DNA of 64,000 nucleotides from Eutrigla gurnardus (Eukaryota > Chordata > Actinopteri > Perciformes > Triglidae): assembly GCA_963514095.1 (NCBI GenBank), contig OY741272.1, positions 26,718,771 through 26,782,770 on the forward strand, given 5' to 3'. Both the position numbers and the translations under genes were made by a program. Positions 33,688-43,859 of this stretch are shown one piece after another. Position 1 is the stretch's first letter; each line of letters opens with the position of its first letter. A model generated the notes under the pieces. It was given only the letters and a program-made list of their open reading frames with translations, did no database searches and was not told the DNA's origin.

Positions 33688-34042
33688 GACTTCTTCTTTC
33701 TCTGGTCGGTAGAAATATACGATGAACGGAGAGACTCGCTGCTCTTAAACTGTGGGACCGGCTGTGAAACGGTGACGCTGTTCAGACCTCCGGCTCCTGA
33801 TTGGTGGAGGGCTCCTCGTGGAGCTCAGCGCCGCCTCGAGGAGCGACCCACCGCCCCAATCTCAGCAGCTCATTGGCGGGAAGTCTTTTCAAACTCTCCG
33901 CCTAAACTCAGAGTGGAAGCCTCTTTCCTGATTGGTCTGTCACTGTCACGAACAGGCTCGCGCGCTCAGCGGACACATAAAAGAGAGATTCGCCGGTAGA
34001 GCGACACATTCTTTGAGTCCCGACTCCAGAAAGCATCTAATA
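33688..34042. promoter_or_regulatory. Bidirectional H3/H2A promoter
   Basis: Four CCAAT-type boxes (ATTGG at 33800, 33872, 33931; CCAAT at 33856). A TATA-like ATAAAA lies at about 33977-33982 for H2A, and a TTTAAG-type element (inverse near 33744) for H3. It is almost identical to 47189-47543 in reverse, evidence of recent homogenisation or strong constraint. Confidence 0.85.
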
Positions 34043-34429
34043 ATGAGTGGAAGAGGCAAAACCGGCGGAAAGGCCAGGGCGAAGGCCAAGACCCGCTCCT
34101 CCCGCGCTGGGCTCCAGTTCCCGGTCGGCCGTGTCCACAGACATCTCCGTAAAGGGAACTATGCTCAGCGTGTTGGTGCCGGAGCCCCCGTCTACCTGGC
34201 GGCGGTGCTGGAGTACCTGACCGCTGAGATCCTGGAGTTGGCTGGAAACGCTGCCCGCGACAACAAGAAGACCCGAATCATCCCCCGTCACCTGCAGCTG
34301 GCTGTCCGCAACGACGAGGAGCTCAACAAGCTGCTGGGCGGAGTGACCATCGCTCAGGGCGGCGTGCTGCCCAACATCCAGGCTGTTCTGCTGCCCAAGA
34401 AGACCGAGAAGGCCGCCAAGTCCAAGTAA
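34043..34429 (+). CDS. Histone H2A, copy 1
   Basis: 128 residues. N-tail MSGRGKTGGKARAKAK, the conserved AGLQFPVGRVHRHLRKG, acidic-patch region and NDEELNKLLGGVTIAQGG, ending KKTEKAAKSK without an SQ motif. It is therefore canonical H2A, not H2A.X, and not the longer H2A.Z. The ATG at 34043 is the first giving the canonical N-terminus; an in-frame upstream ATG at 33932 lies in the promoter. Confidence 0.98.
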   Translation: MSGRGKTGGKARAKAKTRSSRAGLQFPVGRVHRHLRKGNYAQRVGAGAPVYLAAVLEYLTAEILELAGNAARDNKKTRIIPRHLQLAVRNDEELNKLLGGVTIAQGGVLPNIQAVLLPKKTEKAAKSK

Positions 34430-34470
34430 ACCTGGAGACCTGCTGACTGCTGGAAACCAGAACCCCAAAC

Positions 34471-34486
34471 GGCTCTTTTAAGAGCC
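34471..34486 (+). terminator. Histone 3' stem-loop (H2A 34043)
   Basis: GGCTCTTTTAAGAGCC, with AAAGAGCT following 15 bp later. Confidence 0.95.
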
Positions 34487-34489
34487 AAA

Positions 34490-35995
34490 CACTTTCTCAA
34501 AAAGAGCTCATTCCTCTCACTACTAAAACGCATTGATTAGTATGACAATGGTATGACCATGTCCATGCTGAAAGGCTTGCTGCATGACGTGGTTGACAGT
34601 ATATTATCGATCCAATAGAAAATAAACAACATGAAGACTTCAACAGGGAAACATGTTTTCTACTACCTTACAGTTTAACCAAATCCCAGGGAGACACTCA
34701 TCCCCATTAAAACTGTGTTTGGGACATCCGTTTCCTTCAAAATAAATAAAAATTTAGAAGGTTAACTATAGCAACAATAACAGGAAATGTACGTTTGGTA
34801 CTTGACCCAGGAACCCCCCTACACACAACTGTGGACTACAGGTGTATGTGTTTGAGTTTTGTTATTTAATTTATAAACATTTTCAACATGGATGGATATG
34901 TCCTCCACATTTACATAGCAATGTCAAATGTATTGTTTGTTTGTTAATCAAAAGCTTTCAAAATGAAAACCATTTTCAAGAACAAAAAAAATAAGAACAG
35001 TCAAGAACAGGATGAAACCATTGTCCTCAAGATTATAATCATAACAAATCCAATTCAATATGTTCTTTTCCTTGACATCAAAGATAAATATCAGTCGATA
35101 ACTATCACTGAAACTTTTTCTGTTTTTTTGTACTTTAAAGTATATTTTTTATTTACTAAATATATATTTTTATGGAATGTATGTTTTGAAAATTATATTT
35201 TGACTGTATAATATGTTTATATGAAAATAATTCATAGGACGTAGTGCTTTTATCGATACTCAAAAACACTTTTTCATGAAAAGCTGGACAAATACAAAAA
35301 TAAAAGAAACAAGTATAATAGAAAGGTTTTAGTCTTTGGAGTTAAATTTAAACATTTGGTTTTATACTGTTGTGCTATTATACCAGTTTCTCAGCTTTCT
35401 GACTAAATGGATGTAAAGACTTCCAGGGATATACATTTTTTACATTCACTTGAGATTCATTTTGTGATTGAATGTCTCATATCACCACTTAAAGCAACTT
35501 TACAGCTACAGCAAAGGCCGTTTATATGCTCTGTCACTGGGCAAAGTATACACAATATGATAATTAGAAAATGGCCTTTTGCACAAAACGGCCTCACATT
35601 TAAGATATATGTATGGTTACTCCTTTGTAGTTACCTCCTCTAATTTTACATCTATACATAGTAAAGTAATATAATCATCTTAATGGAGTAGTATGGTGTT
35701 GGTAAGGTGCAGGAATTAAGCCAATATTAAATATGACAATGTTGAGAATGTCTTATTATTAGTTCTTTGTTGACCAATTAAAAATACAATATATATATAG
35801 ATATAGATATAAAGCTGGGTTTATAAAAACATACACTGTCGATATAAAGTCGCTGTCACATTTTATACTAGTAGATTGAGCTAAAGTATTTTTACATGTA
35901 TGGATTTAAAAATGCATTCCTCCATTTAAAGTAATAGTACACAGTCTTAATGTTAATGTAACGATGTATCATCCCTTTTAATTTTTTAATAGTAG
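34490..35995. other. H2A-H1 spacer
   Basis: AT-rich, no gene or transposon recognised. Confidence 0.6.
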
Positions 35996-35997
35996 TA

Positions 35998-36401
35998 CCT
36001 ATAGTCTCCGCTCTCAGGACGTTTATCATTTTACTGTTCCTAAGGTCAGAACAGAAATGGGGAAGAAAGCTTTTAGATTTTCTGCTCCGAGTACATGGAA
36101 CAATTTGCAGTCAGAGCTCAAACTCCAAAATCTGGTAACTCTCAATGTATTTAAGTCCTTGATAAATTCCATTACATCCAGGCTTCAGGAGTGTAAATGT
36201 TTTATTTGATTGCAAATGTTTGACCGATGTTGTAAATTCTCTTGAAAATTCAATTGCTATTTGTATTCTTATTGTTTTTCTTTTTTGTCCATGATTAATG
36301 TGATGATGTGTTTGTACATGCTGCCTTTACATTCTTGGCCAGGTCTCTCTTGCAAAAGATATCTTGGATCTCAATGGGACAAACCTGGTTAAATAAAAGG
36401 T

Positions 36402-36441
<40 letters not shown>
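35998..36441 (+). repeat. L2/CR1-like LINE 3' end with (TAA)n tail
   Basis: Plus strand at 36040-36210 encodes RTEMGKKAFRFSAPSTWNNL, the conserved C-terminal segment of L2/CR1-type RT proteins. It is followed by 'caatgggacaaacctggtta' and a (TAA)n microsatellite at 36403-36441. Everything upstream of the C-terminus is absent. Confidence 0.75.
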
Positions 36442-36444
<3 letters not shown>

Positions 36445-36483
36445 CAATATAAGAATAGGATAGCTCTTTATGGACGGTGTGGT

Positions 36484-36499
36484 GGCTCTTAAAAGAGCC
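36484..36499 (-). terminator. Histone 3' stem-loop (H1 36538)
   Basis: Inverse of GGCTCTTTTAAGAGCC, 38 bp beyond the stop. Confidence 0.95.
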
Positions 36500-36537
36500 T
36501 TTTTGTCGGAGCGCTGGTCCACCAGACTGAGAACAGC

Positions 36538-37152
36538 TTACTTCTTCTTGGGTGCTGCTTTCTTCGCTTTGGGCTTGGCAACCTTCTTAGCGGGGGACTT
36601 CTTGGCTGCAGCGGCCTTTTTCACCACCTTCTTGGGGCTCTTGGTAGCTTTCTTGGGGCTCTTAGTGGCCTTCTTGGGGCTCTTAGCGGCGGGTTTCTTG
36701 GCAGCTACGGGCTTCTTCGCCTTCTTCTGGGATTTCTTAGCGACTGCCGGCTTCTTCGCTGCCGCCGCCTTGGGCTTCTTGGCCCCTGCGGGTTTCTTGG
36801 CTGCGGCCTTCTTGGGTTTAGCAACGGCTTTCTTCTCCGGCTTCTCGGCGACCTTCTTGTTCATCTTGAAGGAGCCGGAGGCGCCGGTCCCCTTGGTCTG
36901 GACCAGAGTCTCCTTAGCGACCAGAGCCTTGATGGCGGTCTTAACGCGGGAGTTGTTCTTCTCCACATCGTAGCCTCCGGCAGCCAGAGCCTTCTTGACG
37001 GCGGCCAGAGACACGCCGCTCCGCTCCTTGGACGCGGCCACAGCTTTGACGATGAGGTCGGCGACGCCGGGACCAGCCGGCCTCGGCTTGGTCACCTTCT
37101 TCTTGGCGGCTTTTGCCGGCGCGACGGCTGGAGCTGGAGCTTCTTCTGCCAT
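36538..37152 (-). CDS. Linker histone H1, copy 2 (promoter disrupted)
   Basis: 204 codons, open throughout, with the same domain order as copy 1. Differences are in the C-terminal tail: AKKSQKK replaces AKKSPKK (one SPKK site lost), Gly replaces Ala in AGAKKPKA, and KKVAKP replaces KRVAKP. Only about 50 bp of 5' flank remain before a LINE insertion (target duplication at 37204-37214). The TATA-like element is displaced to 40578 and the AC box is deleted. It is probably not expressed normally, although the frame is still intact. Confidence 0.93.
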   Translation of the reverse strand: MAEEAPAPAVAPAKAAKKKVTKPRPAGPGVADLIVKAVAASKERSGVSLAAVKKALAAGGYDVEKNNSRVKTAIKALVAKETLVQTKGTGASGSFKMNKKVAEKPEKKAVAKPKKAAAKKPAGAKKPKAAAAKKPAVAKKSQKKAKKPVAAKKPAAKSPKKATKSPKKATKSPKKVVKKAAAAKKSPAKKVAKPKAKKAAPKKK

Positions 37153-37411
37153 TTTCTATTAGAGTTGTGTTTCTACGAAGGAGAACGAGAGTCTGACCGG
37201 ACTGTTGGATTCTCTAAGGCTAAAGAGTCATGATCCTGGAGGGATAGCTCAGGGCTTGTGCCCTTTTCTACCCATAATTTTTGATGTCAGGAGGGGGGCG
37301 GAGAGGTGGGAGGAGGCAAAGTACTCGTGAGGTTTTAACACATGAAGACCAAGGCACAAATAAACAAATAAAAATAACAATAAACCAAACACCGTGTGTG
37401 CATATTATTTA

Positions 37412-37428
<17 letters not shown>

Positions 37429-37482
<54 letters not shown>
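37429..37482. repeat. (GT)n microsatellite in LINE 3' UTR
   Basis: About 27 uninterrupted GT units. Confidence 0.97.
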
Positions 37483-37486
<4 letters not shown>

Positions 37487-37524
37487 GTGTGATGTTAGGA
37501 GAAGTGATCTACAAGTTCATTAAT

Positions 37525-40290
37525 TCAGTTCTGGGAGCTTTGGGGGGTCTGTAAGTGGGGGTCTTTGGCCAGCTGCAGCATGAATGACATGGGGGTATCA
37601 ACTATGGTGTGTGCTTCCTGTATGGTTTTCTGGAGTGAAGGGTTGTTTATTGCTGTTCTCATGTATTTCCGTGCTATGACTTGGTGTCTCTTTCTGACAG
37701 TCTGAATGCCAGTTATGGTGTGGATGTAATGGTTGCTGATGTAAGATGGGAGTCTGTGAGCCAGTTTCAGTGCTTTGTTTTGAATGACTTGTAGTCGTTG
37801 TAGCTGGTTGTCGGAGAGGGTGATCCAGGCAGGGACGGAGTATTCAAAGAGTGGTCTGATGTATGCCAGGTAAACTTTAATGACTGTTGATGGTGATGCG
37901 CCATGTTTTCCACAGAGGGCTTTGAGGTGGTTGAGTCTGTTGTTTGCTTTTTGTTCCAGGTTATTGATGTGTTTGGTCCAGGTCATATTGTTTTGGAATG
38001 TTACACCGAGGAACGTTGCGTCTTTGCTGGTATTGATTTGGTGATTGTTGAGTGACAAGTTGATGTTGTTGGTCTGCAGGTGTGGGTTTTTGGTGAAGAG
38101 GATGCATTGGGTCTTAACAGGGTTCAGTTTGATTCTCCACATGTTTGTCCAGGTTTCTATTTCAACGATGCATGTTTGGAGTTTCTTAGCTGCTAGGTGT
38201 GGGCGTTTTGAGCTGGACCAGTAACAGAGGTCATCTGCAAACTGTGAGACTTTGGCTATGGTGGCTGGGGGGTAGTAGATGTCAGAAATGTATATGAGGA
38301 ATAATAGTGGGCTCAAAACTGCACCCTGTGGAACTCCTGCTTGGGGGGTGAAAGATGTTGAGATGGTGGAAGCAACTTTAACTTTGATTTGACGGTTATC
38401 CAGAAAGCTTGAAATGATGGATTGGGTGGGTTGTGGCAGTTTGAGGTTGGTGTCCAGTAGTCTGTATTTGAGTCCGTTGTGCCATACTTTGTCGAATGCT
38501 TTTTCAATGTCGAAGAATATTGCCAGGGTTATTTCTTTTTTGTTGAAGTTTCTGTGGATGTCTTCTGATAGTCTGAGAATGTTGTCTGTGGTTGCTCTCC
38601 CTTTCCTGAAACCGGCTTGGTGAATTCCCAGGAGGCCCATTGAGTCGATGTGGTTGGTGAGACGTGAGGTGAGGATTCTTTCAAATAATTTCCCTATGTG
38701 GCTGAGAAGGCTTATGGGGCGGTAACTTGTGGTGTTGTGTGGATCTTTTCCGGGTTTATGAATCATGATGACTAATGCAACTTTCCATGGTGAGGGGAAA
38801 TGACCAGTGGAGAGGCAGGTGGAGAAGAGTTGTCCAAGGTGCTGAAGGTAGGTGGCTGGTGCTTGTTTTATTAGTGTGGTGTCGACATTATCTTCTCCTG
38901 GTGCTTTGTTTTTCATTTTCTTTAGGCGCAGTTGTATTTCCGGCATGGTGACTGGTTTTATGAGGGGTTGGTGCTCTGTAGTGAAGTTGGCAGTGTTTGT
39001 CTGTTTTATGTTGTGTTTTGCTATTTCATTATCAACCAGATCTTTCCACTCATTGTCAAAATGGGGGTCTGTTGGACAAGAGTGAATGTTTTCCAGGTGT
39101 TTTCGGAAGAGTGTGGCCTTTTCGGTGTTGTTATTGATTATTGTTCCTGATGATTTGAGTGGTGGTGTGTTATTGGTCTCTGGGTCTCCGTTTAGGTTCT
39201 TTATTTTTTGCCAGAATGTCCGGGGGTTTGTGTCTTGGTCGAGTTTTCTGTAGAATGTGTTCCATGTTCTCTGTCGGTGGAGGGTGAGTTGTGTTTTGAT
39301 AGTGCTTTGCAGTCTATTTAGTTCAGTTTTGATGTGGGGTGACCTGAACCTGATGAAATCTCGTCGCAGCTTCCTTTTGTGCCTGATGAGTTGGAGGAGG
39401 TGAGCAGGTAATGTCTGTTTCGGTGGTTTTGCAGATTGTAGGGATATGGTTTCCTCTCTGGCTTGGGTGAGAATTTGACTTAGAAGTGATGCTTGTTGGT
39501 CCAGGTGTTGAGGGGTGGTGATGAGAGTGATGTTCTTCAGTTTGTCTTCAATGTTTGATCTGTATTTTTCCCAGTCTGCTGTTTTGTAGTTGTGTTTGTT
39601 CTTGTTGAAGGCTTGTAGCTGAAAAGAGAATGTGGTGAGGACAGGTAGGTGGTCGCTGGAGAGGTGGCTGGTGGTGGAGAACTCATGGAGTTTGGAAGCC
39701 AGGTCCGGGGAGCATATAATGAGGTCCAGGATATCCGAGTTGCCAGTTGATGGAGATATGTAAGTGGGTTCATTTGTATTGATGATTGTTAAGTTGGTGT
39801 CAGTGAGGATCTGTTTGAGTATTCTGCCACTTGTGTTTGTTTTATTACAGTAGAAATCAACGTGTTTGGCATTGAAGTCTCCCATGATGAGGGTGTGGCT
39901 GGAGGTGGATACAGCTTGTAACAGGTTTGCAGAGGGTTTTATTCCCGGGGGACAATAGATGCTGATGACTGTGATGGAGTGATTTAAGTGGGTTTTCATT
40001 TTTATTGCAACATATTTGTTTCCGTTGAGTTCTTCTGATGTGAGACCAAAATCCATTTCACTGTATTCAATGTTTTTCTTGATTAAGATGGCTACTCCTC
40101 CTCCATGTCCTGTCTGTCGCTCTTTTCTGATGATAAAGTATCCGGGAATATTGATCCGTGATTTGGTTGATAAAAGTGTTTCGTTTATGGAAGCTACAGA
40201 GATGTTTTTGTCATTTAGCAGTTGGATTAGTTCTTCTTTATTTCCTCTCATTCCCCTGATGTTTAGATTTAAAAAGGTGCAGAGTGTCAT
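37525..40290 (-). CDS. LINE ORF2: endonuclease and reverse transcriptase
   Basis: 921-residue open frame. An AP-type endonuclease fills about residues 1-225 (LNLNIRG at 7-13, Glu in INET near 37, GDFN at 137-140, SSDH at 211-214). The reverse transcriptase covers about 450-760 (SYRPISLLSHIGKLFERIL near 522-540, QAGFRKGR at 558-565, FDIEKAFD at 593-600, GVPQGAVLSPLLF near 652-664, catalytic FADD at 684-687). The C-terminal domain extends to 921 with no RNase H. All catalytic residues are present, so it could encode an active enzyme that nicks DNA and primes reverse transcription there. Confidence 0.95.
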   Translation of the reverse strand: MTLCTFLNLNIRGMRGNKEELIQLLNDKNISVASINETLLSTKSRINIPGYFIIRKERQTGHGGGVAILIKKNIEYSEMDFGLTSEELNGNKYVAIKMKTHLNHSITVISIYCPPGIKPSANLLQAVSTSSHTLIMGDFNAKHVDFYCNKTNTSGRILKQILTDTNLTIINTNEPTYISPSTGNSDILDLIICSPDLASKLHEFSTTSHLSSDHLPVLTTFSFQLQAFNKNKHNYKTADWEKYRSNIEDKLKNITLITTPQHLDQQASLLSQILTQAREETISLQSAKPPKQTLPAHLLQLIRHKRKLRRDFIRFRSPHIKTELNRLQSTIKTQLTLHRQRTWNTFYRKLDQDTNPRTFWQKIKNLNGDPETNNTPPLKSSGTIINNNTEKATLFRKHLENIHSCPTDPHFDNEWKDLVDNEIAKHNIKQTNTANFTTEHQPLIKPVTMPEIQLRLKKMKNKAPGEDNVDTTLIKQAPATYLQHLGQLFSTCLSTGHFPSPWKVALVIMIHKPGKDPHNTTSYRPISLLSHIGKLFERILTSRLTNHIDSMGLLGIHQAGFRKGRATTDNILRLSEDIHRNFNKKEITLAIFFDIEKAFDKVWHNGLKYRLLDTNLKLPQPTQSIISSFLDNRQIKVKVASTISTSFTPQAGVPQGAVLSPLLFLIYISDIYYPPATIAKVSQFADDLCYWSSSKRPHLAAKKLQTCIVEIETWTNMWRIKLNPVKTQCILFTKNPHLQTNNINLSLNNHQINTSKDATFLGVTFQNNMTWTKHINNLEQKANNRLNHLKALCGKHGASPSTVIKVYLAYIRPLFEYSVPAWITLSDNQLQRLQVIQNKALKLAHRLPSYISNHYIHTITGIQTVRKRHQVIARKYMRTAINNPSLQKTIQEAHTIVDTPMSFMLQLAKDPHLQTPQSSQN

Positions 40291-40344
40291 GATGAGAATT
40301 ATGGTGGAAAAACCGGTGTGGTGTTCTTGGTGGGAAGGTTTTGT

Positions 40345-40549
40345 TCATGAACTGTAGTTTGTGTGTTTCCTGATGCTTTTGATGACTTCTTCAATTTTAG
40401 TGTCGTCCATGGCCAGTTTTTTCAGGTCATCTCGGAGATGAACAAGATGAGTGCTGTCTCTGGGGTGCAGGCTGGAGGGGTTGGTTGGTTTTCCAGGGGG
40501 TGGTGGCTTATTGGCAAGTGGAATCATGTTTGACAGGTAGATTGGGTTA
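40345..40549 (-). pseudogene. LINE ORF1 C-terminal fragment
   Basis: Minus-strand frame of at least 60 codons ending HLRDDLKKLAMDDTKIEEV and SIRKHTNYSS, 54 bp before the ORF2 start. The N-terminal part of the gag-like ORF1 is lost to 5' truncation at the insertion point. Confidence 0.7.
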
Positions 40550-40560
40550 GTTGGATTCTC

Positions 40561-40632
40561 CGGGGCTGGGGGCTGGACTTAAACACACCATGAGAACCGT
40601 GGAGACTCAACCCGGCCCGCGGTTGCTCTGTG
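40561..40632 (-). promoter_or_regulatory. Displaced H1 promoter fragment
   Basis: Identical over about 70 bp to the 5' flank of the other H1 genes ('cggggctgggggctggactt' and onward), including the inverse TATA-like CTTAAA at 40578. It now lies 3.4 kb from the H1 ATG. Confidence 0.88.
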
Positions 40633-40679
40633 GAGAGGGGTCTGTCTGCGGCCTGCAAGAGGGAGGCGTTTCGCGTAGA

Positions 40680-40715
40680 GGCGTGTCGCGTAGTGACGTC
40701 ACTACGCGACACGCC
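40680..40715. repeat. 36-bp perfect palindrome
   Basis: Each 18-base arm (ggcgtgtcgcgtagtgac) is the exact inverse of the other; the centre is TGACGTCA, a CRE-like site. A second, 30-bp version with one mismatch is at 42556-42585. Confidence 0.95.
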
Positions 40716-40827
40716 CCCTCCACACGGGAAAGTCACGTTGAACCACGCGAGATGTAAAATGAGACCGCCAAAACGGATAACAAAACAGGAAGTAAACCAG
40801 TTCCGCCGTAAAACTTGACTAGTCTGA

Positions 40828-41987
40828 ATGGCCGAACATATGCAGACTGTAAGTGTACGTGTAATTTAATTAATTCATCGATTAATGTATATAATAATTG
40901 TGTTTAGCGATGGACTAAGGAAGTAAGGCTATATTTATCCATATTATTAAATATAAGTGTATAAACAGAACGATATATAATATATAATATATTTTGAAAT
41001 TTCAGGAAGCTGTTAAAGAAGCCGAGAGAGACAGAAACCTCCTGTGTGAGGACCTTATTGGCTGCATGAAGACAAGCTCCTCAGTTAGGAAACATATTGA
41101 GGTAAGTATATCAGCATGAAGAGATTATTACCAGTACTACCATACCATACTATCAATATGGACCATCACCATGTTTGTTTTCAGGCAATTTTAACTGGGG
41201 AGCTTGTCCCACAATGGAAACACAGGGAGGAGAGGCCAACACTGCACTTTGAAAATGAGAGCCTGGATGAGGCCTTCTCATTTTTATATGAGGTCGTGAG
41301 GGCAACGCCAAAAGCCACAGAACAAGAGGACTGGGTTGCGTACATTTTAGATGTCCTCCTACCTGAAGTATGACATGATTTGTTAATTTACGTTAAATTA
41401 TTAATATTGGCACTGTTTAATATTGTAGATAGGTGTTTTTCACATCACATTTCACACTTGTATTTGAAAGAACCTTGAAATAGAACAACGCAGATGTGTG
41501 ATGTTAAAATTTTGAGAGCATTCAGACCCCCATTTTTAGAATATTACTTACAGTGCCTCTTACAGTGTAAGATTTGACAAAAGGAAAAATAATTGCAAAC
41601 TGGACACAACATGAGGCTACATTCAGATCAGTGACTTTTTCATTTAAGTTAACAAATGTCAATCATCCTGCCAAGGCAACGATTCAGACCCTGGCGGAGA
41701 AATTCAACATAACAGTGCCAGAGGCTGTGGCGAGATTCCGAATGGGACCTCAATATCAACCGTGGTAAGATTAATATGTAAAGAATTGATGATAGACACA
41801 TGACACATCAATGTGTGATGTAACATGTAATTGAAAACCTTTATTGTTCTTTTTTGACAGTGAGTTAAATGTGATGGCCGAAGCCCTGGTGGGGCACATG
41901 TCCAAGGAGGGAGCAAAGAAGCTCCAAATTTACAAGGAGAAACTGGAAGAAGCCCTCTCCTCTGAGGCATTTCTGAGCAGGCTATAA
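40828..41987 (+). CDS. Unidentified five-exon gene inside the TIR element
   Basis: Proposed exons 40828-40848, 41006-41101, 41185-41367, 41649-41764, 41861-41987. All introns are GT-AG, frames join without a stop, and the product has 180 residues. Exon 1 is MAEHMQT; exon 2 is charged and helical (EAVKEAERDRNLLCEDLIG). Exon 3 holds AILTGELVPQWKHR and VAYILDVLLPE, which from memory resembles the C-terminal segment of PWWP3A/MUM1-type proteins (weak). Exons 4-5 hold VPEAVARFRMGPQYQPW and a Lys/Glu-rich helical end. No signal peptide or membrane segment. The function is unknown; it may be a captured host gene fragment or an element-borne regulator. Confidence 0.6.
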
Positions 41988-42555
41988 AATTTAAAAAAAA
42001 TGAGCCTTGAAATGTTTTGGTTTGGTTTTTTTTAAATAGATCTCTTCTTCACTACAAATACGTTTGACAGACCAAATATAGTTGAGATGAATTGCTACTT
42101 GTCACAAAACGACCATGACAAAGAAAGTTATGGTCTATGATCAGTGCTGTGAGTGCATGAGTACAGTAGTGTGTGTGTTGTAGGGTGAAATAAAGGAAAT
42201 CAGAATACCAAACAAAGCCCAAGAGGTGTTGCAGGTAGGAGAGAGGGCGAGAGGGCCAGCAACTCAAGCTCCAGGAGAATGCTGCTGATGATCCCTGCTG
42301 ATATCAAGAGAGAAAGCAAGGGAGCAACACTGCTCAGTAACCTACAGAATGGAGAGATTCACAAATGAATTCCCCATTAAGGAATAATAAAAGTTATTGT
42401 CATCACATTATTTTAATTTTGTTATGTAGGCCACTACTTTTATTTATATATATATATATATATTTATTTATTTATATATATATCTACACATTACGCTCTT
42501 ACTCCCACATAAGCACTGACATTTAGCTCATGAATTCCTGTCTGTTAATTATCTT

Positions 42556-42585
42556 GTGTCGCGTAGTGACGTCATTACGCGACAC
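42556..42585. repeat. Near-palindrome at right end of the TIR element
   Basis: 30 bp, arms 'gtgtcgcgtagtgac' / 'gtcattacgcgacac' with one mismatch; the counterpart of 40680-40715. Confidence 0.9.
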
Positions 42586-42655
42586 GCCTCCTACAGTGCC
42601 TACTACTCGACACGCCTCCCTCTTGCAGGCCCAGACGGATACACTTGGCTCTGTG

Positions 42656-43420
42656 CGGTCTGAAATATAATAAACATCACTTGTCTGGGAAAACAGCAGT
42701 GGTTTTGAATACAGTACCACTGGTTCATTGAAACACATGTACTTGCAGAATTCAAGGATTTTAAGGTGAAACACTAGTTATTTTATGTATTATGCTGATA
42801 TTCCAAGTCAGGACTTCCTTCATAGATCTGAGCATCACAAAGATTTTTGTTTTAAATAGATAAATTAGGCTTTTTTGTTGTTATGGAACACAAAGGATTC
42901 AATTCCACATAACATACGTTTCAATGGACAATATTTAGCTGTGGCCTTATTGTGATTTTTCATCAGCAAAATGATTGAAATTAAAACCTGTTGAGTGTAT
43001 ACTCTACACTGTGTGGAATATCCCACATATTCATCTTTCACAGCAAGTTAATTAATGCATCATTGAAATGTTCTTAGTGACCAAAATGTGTTGCATTGTG
43101 TCATATCACTTCGATTTAAATTAATTTGGCTACTAATTTAGTATTAATTTTGTCCAAATCTTTCTTTAAGAGATGGTTATTCAAAATCGTTGTCCAAATA
43201 CAGTATTATTCTGCAGCCTGTATCACTAGTTACTGGAACAATGTTCCATAGTACATGTATTTTACCATCTCATTCCTGGTTAATTCACATATATTAACAT
43301 GTTCCAAGAGAGAAAAGAAACGAGTAACATTTTTCTTTGTACAAAAGTAAAACAGGGATTTAACACATTCCCATAAAAATAAATAAAGCTTCCTCGAGGT
43401 AATGCGCTCTTTGAGGTGAA
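42656..43420. other. H1 upstream spacer, deleted version
   Basis: Starts 'cggtctgaaa' as in the intact H1 upstream region (7041) but jumps directly to the sequence found at about 7568, so about 520 bp including the AC box are missing. The remainder matches 7568-8330. No gene. Confidence 0.8.
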
Positions 43421-43429
43421 TGAGTGTTT

Positions 43430-43445
43430 GGCCCTTAAAAGGGCC
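43430..43445 (-). terminator. Histone 3' stem-loop, H4 type
   Basis: Inverse of GGCCCTTTTAAGGGCC, 29 bp beyond the stop. Confidence 0.95.
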
Positions 43446-43474
43446 TTTGGTCTTGTTTAAGTAGCGGGTCGTGT

Positions 43475-43795
<321 letters not shown>

Positions 43796-43839
43796 TCAAA
43801 GTTTTTCAACTGGATGGTTGGATGCTGTGTGCTCCCTGA

Positions 43840-43848
43840 TATTTAAAT
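43840..43848 (-). promoter_or_regulatory. TATA-like element of H4 (43475)
   Basis: TATTTAAAT, 54 bp before the ATG, in the position of TATAAA in the other H4 promoters. Confidence 0.65.
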
Positions 43849-43859
43849 CATGTCTGAGG

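Larger units (their letters stand above)
37215..40549 (-). mobile_element. Jockey-like non-LTR retrotransposon, 5'-truncated
   Basis: 3.3-kb LINE inserted in the H1 5' region with an 11-bp target duplication GTTGGATTCTC at 37204-37214 and 40550-40560. Order on the minus strand: end of ORF1, complete ORF2, 3' UTR with a (GT)27 tract. The perfect duplication and open ORF2 indicate a young insertion. Confidence 0.92.
40633..42647 (+). mobile_element. TIR element with 8-bp target duplication and a spliced gene
   Basis: The 8-bp sequence GCTCTGTG is duplicated at 40625-40632 and 42648-42655. The ends share the inverted block 'gcctgcaagagggaggcg' (40651-40668 and the inverse near 42612-42629), and both subterminal regions contain a long palindrome built on 'cgcgtagtgacgtcac'. 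Eight-base duplication fits hAT-like elements, but the terminal bases do not give a clear family. The cargo is an unidentified five-exon gene, not a recognisable transposase. Confidence 0.75.

Noticed and set aside
33346..33999. 217-codon frame antisense to H3
   Set aside because: Shadow of H3 running through the bidirectional promoter; repeated identically at 47232 only because the whole segment is duplicated.
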